A stretch of 64,000 bases of DNA from Chaenocephalus aceratus (Eukaryota > Chordata > Actinopteri > Perciformes > Channichthyidae): NCBI GenBank assembly GCA_023974075.1, contig CM043791.1, positions 18,678,299-18,742,298 on the forward strand. The letters are read 5' to 3'. The position numbers and the translations under genes were made by a program. Every line of letters starts with the position of its first letter. The stretch's first letter is position 1. The notes beneath the pieces were generated by a model. That model worked only from the letters and a program-made list of their open reading frames with translations. It was not told where the DNA came from and ran no database searches. This document shows, piece after piece, positions 1 through 12,340 of the stretch.

Positions 1-470
1 CACTGGTACATTTTTATATACAAAGCCATGTTAGGGAAACTTCCATCCTATATCTGCTCCCTGATCTCACGGCGAATTGTAAGTGGCTACTGCCTGAGAT
101 CGCATGCTGTGTTTTTATTAAATGTGCCAACTGCTAGGACTGTCTTAGGGAAGATGGCATTTAGATGCGCAGCTCCTCTGTCTTGGAATAGTCTGCAAAT
201 TAAATGGAAACTGAGCAATCTGGTGCGACTAAATGTTTTTAAAGCACGGTTGGATGCTACTCAATCTGAAGCTGTTGGTACCTGTTCATGTGGATAATTA
301 TGTAAATTGTAAATCCCTGTAATGATGCTGTATGATGTCCTTTTTGTTGTTCTGTTTATGTTTTTATGTTTCATGTGAACCTACTTGAGCAGGTCTCCCT
401 TGAAAAAGAGATCGATGATCTCAATGGGATACACCTGGATAAATAAAGGTTTGAAATAAAATCATCAGCT
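1..470 (+). mobile_element. 3' end of a LINE (Jockey/L2-like), truncated by the window edge
   Basis: An open frame at 28-297 reads like the extreme C-terminus of a fish non-LTR retrotransposon polyprotein: a basic stretch followed by an FR-AAPLSWNSLQ type motif and a hydrophobic/basic tail ending in KARL. It is followed by an untranslated tail with a run reading 'ctcccttgaaaaagagatc', then a polyadenylation-like AATAAA near 441. The same tail recurs in reverse orientation at about 4420-4500, which supports its being a repeat. The 5' part of the element lies outside the window. Family assignment to L2/Jockey is inference from the protein tail. Confidence 0.6.
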
Positions 471-499
471 GGAATTCCAAGATTTTTTTGATTTGATTA

Positions 500-3400
500 T
501 AGATAGAAGGGGGAGAGAGAAGGAATGACATGCAAAAAAGCACTGAAATACCATTATGATCAGTCATTTAATTTAGTTACTTATCAGCCAGTAATATATT
601 GGCAGCAGATATTTATCTTTTACTGTTTATCCAAACTTGCTGTTTATGTTTACTATCTCTTTCATAATGCGCAATGCATTTCTAGATGCTGCTGTAACAA
701 AATAACTTGGGACCAATACAAGTATATCTTATCTAATTGTATATATAGTGCATTCCTAGTCTTCTACGAGAAAGGTGACACAGTAGCTTTGCTTTTATTG
801 CTTGACTCACAAAGTGGAAGGTCAAAATGTTAAACAATCCATATGACAACTCTGGGAGTTTTAAAGTGAGTAAAGCCCCTCCAAAACCAAAGTACTCCTG
901 TCCTTCCAGCAAGGTTGCTGCTCAGTACCCTGCGGCCCTGACTCTATTATAACTAGCTTTGGATAATTGTAATATTTGTGTAAAATGACGGATGCTTCAT
1001 GATCCTATAATAAAATGGTTCCCAGGCCCATAAACACCTGCATTAGACAGCTCAATTTCAAAATAAAATGGTACCACTGAATGAAAAATCCATTATACAT
1101 CTACGTTCCTGTCTGATTTATATATCCATTCACCTGCAAACTATTAATTAGTAACCCCCTTCCTCCTACTCACCCGGAGGGCAATGCTAGGTCTTGACTT
1201 TCCAATCAAACTACAATCTTATTCTTCAACGTCCTGCATTGTTTCATGTCACTGCCAGGCCTACAGTCCATGTGGGTGGCAAACAATGCAGAGCATGCAT
1301 AATGCAACACAAAACCACCACAAACAAAACAATGACCCATGCGTCTATTTGAATATTTATGTCATCCTTAAAACAACCGACTGTGGCGTCATATCCGCCA
1401 GTGATCCTCGGAGATGGAAGACGCTGAACAATTATGAATTCTACCGGCAAGTACTCAGCGTCCATGAATGGAGCCACTCTCAGGCATGAATGGGGCTTTG
1501 TGTCACTTTGGTGCGCAGTAAAGCAAGCCTGAAAATACAAGTGAACTCTCCCATGAGGTTAGGACTGAAGATACGCCATGGAGACAAGCAGACATGGCCA
1601 AACTATGGGCTGTGCAGCAAATCCCCTGCAGGAGGACTGTAAAAGAGAAGAAGGCCAGAGGCTTGGAAAACAATTTGTCATCTCATGCAGGAGCCTTGAT
1701 GTGTTGTCCTTGGCTGTGACCACTTTGCTTGTTTCAGGAAATAGGCCATTCACATACTGGACCTTTACAGATTATTTAATTAAGGAGCTGGCATAAAGTA
1801 TGAGCTTCACATCACCTGATTACAACTTGCTGCTGGCTGAGAAACACTCACAGCTTAGCAGAGAGGACAGAAATCTTAACAAATGCCTTTATTGACAATA
1901 ATAAATAATGCAGCAGTATGTGGGTTTCATATCTCAACAACACATGTATTTGCAGCCTATATAACAGTCTAATTTACCAAATGATCTCAAATTAGACAAC
2001 TACAGTTGGTTTCAATAAAGGAAATGCATCTGGAGAAATTGCACATCCCACCTGGCTAATATATGCCACATGCCAACTAGCATACCATTTAGCAACTATT
2101 TGACATCAATTCATAATTACATTGTTTGAATTTATTTTTTCTAATTTATCCTTTTACACTTATTCTACCTATTATTATTTTAGAAACGTTAGGTATTGTA
2201 TGAGCATCTGAAAAAGAAAACATTTTAATCTAAACTCAAATTAGATATGGGAAAGAATGCTAATGAATCATTATATTTCTGGGATTGACCAATTTCACGT
2301 ATAAACTATACTGTAGTTTACACAATAATGATCATGCAGTCTGTTATATAATATGACTACTTTCAACACATTTCAGATAGTTAAGAGCCATATTTAGGTC
2401 TGAAGTGGATTCAATAGGTGTTATTGGTAGAAAAGACAAAGATTACAGCTGAGCTGAGTCTGGTTTGTTCACCTGCAGGTGTGGAACATCAAGTAAGGCC
2501 ACAGGATAGAGGTAAGGGTTAGTGACAGCTGTAGACTGACATTCTGATGAGTTATGCTTTACATTCAATAAATCAAATGTTTATATTAACCCTAATATAA
2601 GGTAATATAACAATGCCTACAGTCCAACATTTCTGAAAGTTAGAAAACAGCACGAGTGGGGAACAACACGCTTTATAGGCTAATTATCCAACCAAAACAA
2701 CATTACCTCATTCATTCATATCCAGTTTTGATTCGTGATACCTGATGTAACCGGATATAAAAAAAATAAAGATATAAAAAGGAACTTAAGTAGGTTAAGA
2801 GAGCCATTCATGAATATAAAACGAAGGCAAACTATCTGGTGAAGCAACAATAACAAACTGAAGTTCAATACTGTTCAACAATTAGTAACATAAGTAAGTC
2901 CAAATAAGTTGAATACAATTCTTGCTCAACTCACTTCGCTAACGGCATTGTTAGGTGGGTTTACAATTATAAGATTAAAGTATACTAAAAATGTAGGGTA
3001 GTTTAGATACTAGATAGTCTAGTTTAGATAGATAGATATTACACTTTTTAAAAGCTATTCTTTTTTGCATTAAATTGGACAACACTCCACACAGCCACCC
3101 CACTATATGTCCGTTTGCGGCGCCCCCTAGCGGCTGGCCGGGGCGGGCCGGCAGACTCACTCATCCCGCCTCGATGGGGCTTCAGTCGGCGGACATCCAT
3201 AAACTGAGCAGCGGGTAAAGTATGTAGGCTACAAATAACCGAGATAAATGAATTCAACACACTATTCAACCATAGGGGTTTCTTGGAAGAAGAAACAAAC
3301 GTCACTATCTCTGGACTAACCACCGCGTCCCGGTTCGTTGTACCTTTAACGTAGGCTAAATTAAGTTCCGCCAGGAGGAATACCACACCGAGAGCTTTAT

Positions 3401-3500
3401 TGTTATCAGAAATATTTTCAATAAACAGGCTCCTCCGCTCACAAGAAACCCTGCCCCTGGTCGCTGAGTTAAAGTGGATTTAAAGCCCCTTTTTCATCAA
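500..3500. other. Intergenic stretch, no gene recognised
   Basis: AT-rich sequence with only short, unrelated open frames. I see no domain, no credible exon chain and no RNA gene. A more GC-rich patch occurs at about 3090-3340, just downstream of the putative minus-strand first exon at 3542-3567, and could be part of a promoter-associated CpG region. Confidence 0.4.
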
Positions 3501-3541
3501 ATAACTTGTAATGTTAATAGCTAAAGGAAAGGAAGTCTTAC

Positions 3542-3567
3542 CATGAAAACGCTGACCACTTGTCCAT
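3542..3567 (-). CDS. Probable first coding exon of an unidentified minus-strand gene
   Basis: Read on the minus strand, an ATG at 3567 begins a short frame (M-D-K-W-S-A-F-S plus two bases) that runs into a strong splice donor (ATG|gtaagac, donor GT at 3541-3540). About 160 bases upstream is a TATA-like motif, and the intervening sequence has no competing ATG close to the start. This is the normal appearance of a gene's first coding exon. I could not find the second exon with confidence between 1 and 3500, so the rest of the gene is probably further left, outside the window. The product is not recognisable from eight residues. Confidence 0.35.
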
Positions 3568-3727
3568 CACGTAAGTGTCCTTGACCTTGTTCCTGTCCGA
3601 AGTGAGAAAAATAAATCTGTAGTCTCTGTGGCAGTCAGAAAGTAACCATGTGCAACATCCCTCCTCTCACAACAACACTGGGAGCTGAAACTCGTTTTTG
3701 TCAGCGTGACGCGCATTTCCACATCTC

Positions 3728-3735
3728 CTTATAAA
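3728..3735 (-). promoter_or_regulatory. TATA-like box upstream of the 3567 start
   Basis: Minus-strand TTTATAAG lies about 160 bases 5' of the ATG at 3567. A transcription start about 30 bases downstream (near 3700) would give a 5' leader of about 130 bases. The motif also reads as TATAAAT on the plus strand, so its orientation is inferred from the neighbouring splice-donor-bearing exon. Confidence 0.35.
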
Positions 3736-4419
3736 TGCACCCAACACTTCAGCCTACTGTAACTCCACCCAACTCCCTCTTAAAGGAAAAAAACCCAAGC
3801 CTGAAACCCATTAGGAAAAACTTAACACCATTAGGACAAGTATTTATTGGCGTAAAAACCTGCTGGGGTGGAAAATAACCAAATGTTCTGTGTTTTTTGT
3901 ACTTTACATGAATTTGACTTCACTTTTATTTATGGGGAAATATTGTTTTTAAATCATTTGTATTTAATCTACTATATGTAAAGACAACTTGTTTCTTTGC
4001 ATATTGAAAATAAAAAACAAAACAACATGTAGTGTGTAGGACTATATGTATTTTTCTTGATAAACTACAGAATCTACATGTTCAAATCAACTCTTTTTTT
4101 TAAAATAAGTATTGTTTTCTTCCAGACCTCCAAAGAAGCAGTCCAATGCGTCTTACAGATGAATGTATATATATAGAAAATAAATAAAACAGCAAGTTTA
4201 AAAAAGCAGCAAGTTTAAAAAGCAGCCGGTACAAATACAATTAAAAACGGTCATATCCTAATAATGAAAATACACAAATAGAAACAATAATAATAATAAT
4301 TACATTTAGAATATTTTTTCATAAAGCGGATACACATATAAATACATATAAAAACAACTCAGAAAGTAAAACATTTTTTAATCTGGCGCATCAATAAAAT
4401 GCTGCTTACATTAGGGCAT

Positions 4420-4510
4420 TTCATTTCATTTCAAACCTTTATTTAACCAGATTGGTCCCATTGAGATCATAGATCTCTTTTTCAAGGGAGACCTGCATTA
4501 GCAACAACAA
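4420..4510 (-). repeat. LINE 3'-tail fragment, inverted copy of the 350-460 tail
   Basis: The plus strand shows a 'cctttatttaaccag' run followed by 'cccattgagatcat' and 'tctttttcaagggagacc', the reverse complement (with few differences) of the untranslated tail at 370-460. It is a severely 5'-truncated insertion of the same LINE family as the element at the left window edge. Confidence 0.6.
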
Positions 4511-4603
4511 TCCATTAACAGGTCAACCAGCAAAATGTTGCTTTTGAAACTTACCTTTCTTTTATTTTACTACCTTACTTTGACTTATATCTATATTTTT
4601 TAC

Positions 4604-4604
4604 C

Positions 4605-4674
<70 letters not shown>
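4604..4674. repeat. (TCAA)n microsatellite
   Basis: About 17 uninterrupted four-base units at the 3' terminus of the minus-strand LINE. Simple-repeat tails are usual at the 3' end of L2/Jockey-like fish LINEs, so the run marks the element boundary. Confidence 0.9.
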
Positions 4675-5352
4675 GTTTATTTATATAGCCCAATATCACA
4701 AATGTTACATTTGTCTCAGTGGTCTTCACAGTGTGTACAGAATATCAGTATGACAATACGACACCCTCTGTCCTTAGACCCTCACATCGTACAAGGAAAA
4801 ACTTCCGGAGAAAACCCACAGTTTAAAGGGAAAAATGGGAGAAACCTCAGGGAGAGCAACAGAGGAGGGATCCCTCTCCCAGGACGGACAGACGTGCAAT
4901 AGATGCCGTGTGTAAATTGAAAAGATAATACATTTACAACATAGGTAGTCCAAATGTTTGGAAATGCATGTGTGTATAATAGGAAGATGAATCTACGAGG
5001 ATATCCATCCAGGACCGATGATCCAGGACCACAGCCACGACTCGCGATCCAGGGCTCGCGATCCAGGACACAGGACCGCAGGATCATCCATGACTCCGGA
5101 TCCCGGCGTATATAGACACCAAAAAGAAAGAAATTTGGGGAAGCTGGGTTAATCGGAACATGAGAGTACACAGGTATAGACAGAGAGAAGGAAGAAGTAA
5201 GATGTCCCCCGACAAACTAAGCCTATATCAGCAAAACTAGGGGCTGAATCTAATCAGCCCTAACTATAAGATTTATCAAAAAGGAAGGTCTTAAGCACAC
5301 TCTTAAAAACGGATAGGGTGTCTGCCGCCCGAACACAAACTGGAAGCTGATT

Positions 5353-6351
5353 TCACAAATGTGGAGCTTGATAAGAAAAGGCTCTGGCTCCCATTGTACT
5401 TTTAGAGACTCTAGGAACAACCAACATACCTGCATTCTTGGAACGCAATGCCCTAGTAGGACAGTAGGGTATAATGAGTTCTTTAAGGTAAGATAAATAA
5501 ATTTTATTTAGATGATTAATTTCATCAGGTTTGATTGATAAATATAGTTGAGTATCATCCGCATAACAATGAAAGTTTACAGAATGATTCCTTATAATAT
5601 TGCCTAACGGAAGCATATATAATGTGAACAAAATAGGTCCGAGCACTGAGCCCTGTGGCACTCCATGGCTAACTTTGGTTTGCGTGGAAGATTCATCGTT
5701 AACACGTACAAACTGAGAGCGTTCAGATAGATAGGACCTAAACCAAACTAAAGCAGTTCCCTGTATGCCAACTAAGTGCTCTAGTCTTTGCAACAGGATA
5801 GCATGGTCGATAGTATCAAATGCAGCACTGAGATCGAGCAAAACAAGAATAGAGACAAGTCCCTTGTCTGAGGCTATTAGAATATCATTTGTGACTTTAA
5901 CCAGAGCTGTCTCTGTGCTATGATGTGTTCTAAAGCCAGACTGAAAATCTTCAAATAAATCATTGTTTTTTAAGTAATCACACAACTGTTTTGCGACTGC
6001 TTTCTCAAGAATTTTTGAGAGGAACGGAAGATTAGAAATAGGTCTATAGTTGGCTAAAACTTCTGGATCGAGGTTGTGCTTTTTAAGAAGCGGTTTTATC
6101 ACTGCTACTTTGAATGATTGAGGAACATAGCCTAATAATAAAGACATATTCATAATATGTAATAAAGAAGTGCTAATTAATGGAAAAACTTCCTTCAACA
6201 GCTTAGTTGGAATTGGGTCTAACATGCACGTTGATGGTTTAGAAGAGAGAATCATTGAATTTAATTGTTCAAGGTTTATGGCTGAAAAGCATTCTAGTTT
6301 ACTATCTAGTGTAATATTAGAACTTACGTTTCCGGGAGCTGTTGATAACAC
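5353..6351 (-). pseudogene. LINE reverse transcriptase fragment with internal deletion
   Basis: A 332-codon open frame. It contains the fingers/palm landmarks of non-LTR reverse transcriptases: N-Y-R-P-I-S at about residues 101-106, S-G-F near 128, [10 protein letters not shown] near 161-170, [10 protein letters not shown] near 220-229 and catalytic Y-A-D-D at 243-246. About 20 residues after Y-A-D-D the sequence jumps to a C-terminal motif (P-T-R-A-L-R-S) that normally lies some 150-200 residues further on, so the thumb region has been deleted in frame. The first codons derive from the inverted duplication at 6330-6397 and are not the native start. Confidence 0.75.
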
Positions 6352-7762
6352 TATACTGGTCCTTTGACCAGTATAGTGTTATCAACAGCTCCCGGAAGAG
6401 GCAAGAGGTCATTAATTTTGTTTCTAAGAGTAACAATTTTATCGTTAAAAAAGCACAGAAAATCATTACTACTGAGTGCTATGGGAATAGAAGGCTCAAT
6501 CGAGCTGTGGCTCTCTGTCAGCCTGGCTACAGTGCTGAAAAGAAATCTTGCATTATTCTTATTCTCATCTATTAATGAAGAGTAGTAGGCTGCTCTCGCT
6601 TTACGCAGTGCTTTCTTATATTCATTGAGAGTAATATGCCAAATTAAACGAGATTCTTCAAGTTTAGTGGAACGCCATATCCTTTCAAGTTGTCTAGACT
6701 TTTGCTTTATTTTGCGGGTTTCGGCATTATGCCATGGAGCTAATCTATGTTGTTTTATTTTCTTCTTTTTCAAAGGAGCAACAGAGTCTAATTTTATTCG
6801 CAGCGCATCTGTAGCACTATCAACAACATGATCAATTTGGGGTGGTGTACATTTTGTATAAGTTTCCTGTCTTACATGCATACATGCTATCGAGTTAAGT
6901 ATTGGTGGAATCTCTTCCTTAAATTTGGCTATAGCACTAACAGATAGGTTTCTGCTGAAAGAGCTTTTGACTAATACTTTGTAGTCTCGTAATAGTACTT
7001 CAAAAGTTACTAAGAAATGGTCGGATAAAACAGGATTATGCGGTTCGACTAATAGTTGCTCAATTTCAATACCATAAGTCAGAACAAGGTCGAGAGTGTG
7101 ATTATAGCAGTGGGTTGGTTTATTTACACTCTGACAGAAACCAACAGAATCTAATATAGAGTTAAATGCAACAGTAAGGCTATTTTTATCATTGTCAACA
7201 TGAATATTAAAGTCACCTACGATAATTACTTTATCTGTTTTAAGTACCAAAGTTGATCAAAACTCAGAGAATTCTGATAAGAATTCTGAATAAGAACCTG
7301 GTGCACGATACACTGTAACAAATAAGATTGGCTGCAAAGTTTTCCAGGTCGGATGCGTAAGACTAAAAACGAGGATTTCAAAGGAGGTATAATTTAATTT
7401 TGGTTTAGGATTGATAAGTAAACTTGAGTCAAAGATTGCTGCAACTCCACCTCCTTGGCCCATGCCTCGAGCAATATGAGTGTTGATATGGCTGGGTGGA
7501 GTGGCCTCATTTATGCTCATTTATGCTGACATATTCTTCTCAACCAAGTTTCAGTGAGACAGCATATATCAATATTATAATCTGATATTAAATCATTTAC
7601 CAATATTGCTTTAGATGCTAGAGATCTTATGTTTAAGAGACCACATTTAATCTTCCTGTTTTGTTGCACTGTAGTAGTTGTTACATTTACTTTTATTAGG
7701 TTATTATGTATGACACCTCTATTAGGTTTTACCTTAAACTGTCCTTGGGCAGACACACACAC
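6351..7762 (-). pseudogene. LINE endonuclease region, broken into three frames
   Basis: Three consecutive open stretches on the minus strand (7762-7517, 7520-7257, 7250-6351) together spell an exonuclease-endonuclease-phosphatase domain: L-L-N-I-R-S-L and L-T-E-T-W-L in the first, G-G-G-V-A-A-I and V-Y-R-A-P-G-S in the second, G-D-F-N-I-H and L-S-D-H in the third. Between them are frame changes near 7518 and a stop near 7254. In an intact LINE this would be one frame continuous with the reverse transcriptase. Confidence 0.75.
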
Positions 7763-8220
7763 CGTTAATATTGGGTATTTTATTGGGTTCGGGATTCCTA
7801 TGGATGACTGCCTAGGAGAGAGCGCAGAGAAGCGTGTAAGACTGCGACTCCGCCTCCTGGTCTCAACTCCAGTTTGTCATGGATTAAGTCCACAAAGCCC
7901 TGAAATGTTTGCCGAAATGAGATCTGCACCTTCCAAAGTAGGATGAATGCCGTCTCTCTTAATCAGACCAGGTTTTCCCCAGAAGGCTGTCCAATTATTT
8001 ACGAAGCCCACATTGTTTGCTGTGATGAAATTAAGAGATCTGAATACATCCTCCACCAGTGTAAATGAAGAGGTGGATTTTCAGTAAAACATTGGTTAAA
8101 TAAACCCATACTCACACAGAAACTCCCTGAAGCTGCCGCTATTAACATGTGTGTCCTCATTCAGTGTCCTAGAAAAACTGGATATCAAGGATCAGCAAAA
8201 ATCATTTTTTGAGAACTTAA

Positions 8221-9023
8221 AGGTCCCATGACATGCTTTTCCAGTTATTACCGGTCCCCTTGTGTGAATGTAGATTTGCATGCATGTAAACGGTTTGCAA
8301 AGTCACAAACCCTGAAAGTACACCCTGTAGCGAGTAAAACTAACACAGAAAAGACCTGTCGATGCTGCACCAGAACGCTTCGTTGGAGATTTTTCTTTTT
8401 CCATTTTTTTCTTCCTGGTCATAGTGACGTAACGGTCATAGTGACGTAACGGCTCCGCGGATTGGTCCAAATGGACCAATCCTGCTCACACACACACACT
8501 CACTCAGCCTTATCTTTTCTCAGCCGTGGCTCCGCGGATCTCCGCACACACACTCACAGCCTGGCTGTTCCGCAGTGTCTCGCTGTTTTGCAGACCCCAC
8601 GCAACAACCAGGAAACTACACCAGTAATCCAGCTCACACTGTCCGCTCCTCGAGCCTCAAAGGGCAGAGCATCAAGCCCCGCAACGTCCCGCCAACACTG
8701 CACCCAGACCCCACGCAGCATTCTCTTCTTTTTGTCATTACTGGTATCAGTTTCTGGTTGCTAACAAACGCCATTGGAACATATACACACTGATGTTCCG
8801 CTGTAACGGTGGTGGACTCATCAGAACAGAGTGGGCTCATAGGGAGGGGGGGGGGGCAGGAGCTCTAAAAAGCCGTTTAGGACAGAGAGTGAATACACTT
8901 ATTATACAGAGATGCTGTATGAGAAAACCAATGTGATTTTGGAACATTGAACAATGTAAATCTATTCTAGTAGACCTCAACAATGGAATTATGATCAGTA
9001 GAAATGGCCATGTCATGGGACCT
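8221..9023. mobile_element. Non-autonomous DNA transposon flanked by TTAA (piggyBac-like MITE)
   Basis: Terminal inverted repeats AGGTCCCATGACATG (8221-8235) and its perfect reverse complement (9009-9023) bound an 803-bp element. TTAA lies immediately outside each end (8217-8220 and 9024-9027), the target duplication used by piggyBac transposons. There is no transposase-like frame inside. Internally it has a 17-bp tandem duplication holding TGACGTAA (8417-8450), a small palindrome with CCAAT (8461-8480) and a G run (about 8847-8857). Confidence 0.75.
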
Positions 9024-9027
9024 TTAA

Positions 9028-12000
9028 TTGATTAATAGATAATGTACGTTAATGTTCATAAATCAGACAAACAGATTTCCAATTTACCAAACAATGAGCT
9101 ACACAAAGTAACCTCAGGTTAAAGAACCACATTGCCTAGAGACGTCCACAATTAGAATAATAATCATGTTATCTTCCTTGTGTGATGACTGTATGGGAAA
9201 TTGCCCTTCATCAGGCAGTAAACAATTTTGGTGTGACCTGTGTGGGAGTCGGACAGTGTGTGGGTGGCTCTTGGCATGAGTACAATATCTGACTGGTATA
9301 GAAGAACAAGCACAAAATTGGCAGCCCGGTTATGGAGGATCGTGACTTGTTTTGAAGCCTGGATGTCACAGAGGAGTTCACTGTCTGTGTTTGTCTACAC
9401 CCACGCAGAGGCAGAAGGACAATACAGAAGGCCATTTACTAGAAAATAACAGGGAAGTGAGTGCAAGTCATTGCCACATTATCTTTTTACCGTGGTAACA
9501 ATCCAAATAAATCATCAGGCAAATATCAAATTACATATTGTAAAACGCTGAATAAAATAACCAGCTCATAAAAGTATAAGAGAGATGCCCAATGACCCTA
9601 TGACCTCCCTTTCTTCTGTCCTAAAAGATTCCACCGTTTAAATGTTCTAATAAAATCCTGATAGGGTCATATATTGAGGAGTGCCTTATATACTTTCTGT
9701 AAATCACGAACCCACAAAACAAATACACCACAGTGATGTGCCTCTATTGCTGCAATCATCGCCTGTTCCTCTTCCACCAGCGTAACTTGTTTGCTTAAAG
9801 GAAGACTCATACATTTTAGCAAATAAGCTGCTTGATCAACTTCCTGTTGTGCAACGTGCAAAGTGACTGGTATCACGTGGGACTTCAGTGTGGCATAAAG
9901 AGGTGAAACTGCTGCACTCAACAAATGTTAGACATGTCCTTGGAGAATAGTGCAATTCACATACTCCCAGTCCCTTTCATATGTTCTGTTTTCTTGTGTA
10001 GGGGTGAAAAATCGCTTTCCAAATTTCAACGTTTTGCCACCTGGACCAGCAGCCTTTCTGCTCTGCTGTGGCTCCGCAACCCTCTGTGGGTGCTGGTGGA
10101 CGACCCAGGATGCTCAAAGCTGTGGGGGTTGTTGTCGGGGTGAGCCAGTCTCCCACAGGGGAGGTCAAGTCATTTCCTGCTCTGAGAGGCCTCCGTCCTT
10201 CACAGCTGTCAGGGCAGTCAGAAGCCCACCTCCCACATCTGTAGCCCCCACCCACCTCCTTTTTCAAAGATTTGATGGATTGCTCTGAAGGAACTCCCTC
10301 ATGCTGCTACAAAATGAAAGATTGATGATCAAAGTCGGACCAGAATCAAGGCCTGCTGTTTGATTTATTTATGAGCTGAGAGACAAGAAACATCAAGATT
10401 AAATCAGGAATCAATAGTGAGAAAAAGTTGATAACAAACAGCGATAATAACTTCTGAAATATCAAGCAAGATTCATCTCTTTCAACATGCTGAAAAGCAG
10501 ATAACCCCTGAAACGAGAAATATCAAGCAAGAAATGTCTGCCCACCACCCATCTTGCAATGTCTCTAGCTGGAAAAAGGAAATAAGCTAAGTAGGTGTTA
10601 ACATACGTGTCCTATGGTAAATACATTTGTGTAGGTTGATGTGCTGACATGGTGACACAGGGAATTCTCTTATGGAGGAACCAGCTGTGTACAAACATGT
10701 AATAGTAATTAGAGCCCCGTTAGACTGCAGACAGATAATCCTGCTGCTGTTTTCAAAGTCACGGTCGACCTGTCTCATGTTTGAAAAATATTTGTATCAC
10801 GGCTATGGTCATTAGATAAACATTTTTAAATGGATGATTAGTTCACACTCAGTTATAGCCTTGTGCAAGACGTTGGCAATTGTGTCTAATAAATAGAGTT
10901 TTATAGTAGTGGGTGTAAAATCTGTAATAGGCTCACATATAATAGGATGTCATCCGTTTCAGTTCTTGAAACAAAGAGAAATTCTTATGAAAACGATTTA
11001 ATTGCACGTCTTTGTTACCACCCACCACTTCCTGCAGCCTGACATGGAACGGTCATGTTTGATGTTTTTATTTCAAAGGAGTCTGCAATACAGAGGGTAT
11101 GGTCTCAACGTATTTTTTTGGAAATAAGGGATAAATAGGTTTAGAAAAGGTATGATTAAGTTCTGAATCACTGCCATTTATCGCTACTGTCTGCAGAGTT
11201 GTGTGTGATTTGAAAAACACACCCTTCATTTAATCTTTTTAAATTCAATGGATCTGCGGTTTGGTCTGACATGTTGGAGGCGTCAGGGAGAAATTAGGCT
11301 CCTCAAATGTCTGAGTGGGCTTCGTACCACGACCTTTGACCTCATCCCGTGAGGAGACAGCTCAGTTATCAAAGAACCACCGGGAGGAAGAGGAGGACGG
11401 GCTGAAGAGAGATGTCTGTGCTGCCTTTGATTGTTGGGTAGATCAGGAACTGCACTGAGGGCCAAAAGAAAATACTTCCTGTGAAATCTTTTTTTCTTAT
11501 GCTAAATTGATTGATATGAATGACACACATAACAGTATATACCACTGATGTTTCCTGCAAATGTAGCTACAGCTAATTAGGGGATGAGAGTTGAAAAACA
11601 CACACATAAATACACAAGCACAGTTTTATGTGTAGTGGTGCTATCCCTATAAATGACAAGAAAGCAAAAATACTTTTTTTTCCCAGGGTACCAACTGAGA
11701 AAAACAAAAGAGAGTCAGTGGGAGGAAGTGGCAAGGATTAAAGTTTAAACCCGTGACATCTGATTTCATGATGACAGCTACAATAAACGGCTGAGAGCTG
11801 AGCATGAAAAGAGCAATTCTTTACCCAGGATGCAGCACTGCAGGCGCAGGCAGCTTCCCTTCCCCTGATTTCAGTGTGGAGAGAGGGTCTGCAGGCCCAG
11901 CAGGAGGCCTTCCGCCGCCCTGTGAAGTTAAGCTCCGATTCATTAAAAGTTTCAATTAAAATAAGTGACTGAAAACATGAGAAAAAAAGGCATTTTACTT

Positions 12001-12296
12001 CAAAACAAGGAAACATTATCAGGGTTAAGGATTTTTCGCTTCTGAGAAGCAACTCTCGAAGTGAAAAATATCATTTGTTTGCACTTACCAAATATGGGTG
12101 TGTTATTATAATGTTTGCTAAACAGATGTCACAGGATGACACTGTCAATATTTGCTTGTCTTCACAGTGTTCACATTTTGTTCAGAGGTCAAAGTCTTTT
12201 TGAATCACCACATAACATACACCTTTCAGCAGAGCAATGGAAACTATTTTGTTATAGTATGTTTGGTAATCTTGCTGTTCAACGGCTGATTATTTA

Positions 12297-12340
<44 letters not shown>

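Larger units (their letters stand above)
4604..8080 (-). mobile_element. Degraded L2/Jockey-like LINE
   Basis: Reading the minus strand from about 8080 to 4604 gives, in order: the end of an ORF1-like esterase region with an R-D-G-I-H motif (the DxxH block of SGNH hydrolases, near 7940-8010); an apurinic endonuclease domain (7762-6351 in several frames, with L-L-N-I-R-S-L near its start and V-G-D-F-N-I-H); a reverse transcriptase with intact Y-A-D-D (6351-5353); then an untranslated tail ending in (TTGA)n. The copy is dead: the frame changes near 7520 and 7255, a fold-back insertion interrupts it at 6330-6397, and the reverse transcriptase lacks the thumb/connection segment. The family call is from domain order and motif style only. 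Confidence 0.8.

Noticed and set aside
3048..3386. 112-codon minus-strand open frame in GC-rich DNA
   Set aside because: Low-complexity basic composition, no domain, and it lies in what looks like a CpG-rich promoter flank.
4604..4674. Regular short repeat considered as a possible CRISPR-like array
   Set aside because: Pure four-base microsatellite without spacers, in a vertebrate genome, at the tail of a LINE.
9667..9924. Minus-strand 85-codon open frame with an acceptor-like sequence upstream
   Set aside because: It looks mildly coding, but no domain is recognised, no partner exon was found and no start or polyA signal fits. Not supported as a gene.
9995..10140. Plus-strand exon-like block after a pyrimidine tract and AG (tttcttgtgtag)
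   Set aside because: None of the frames gives a recognisable protein, and no neighbouring exons join to it.
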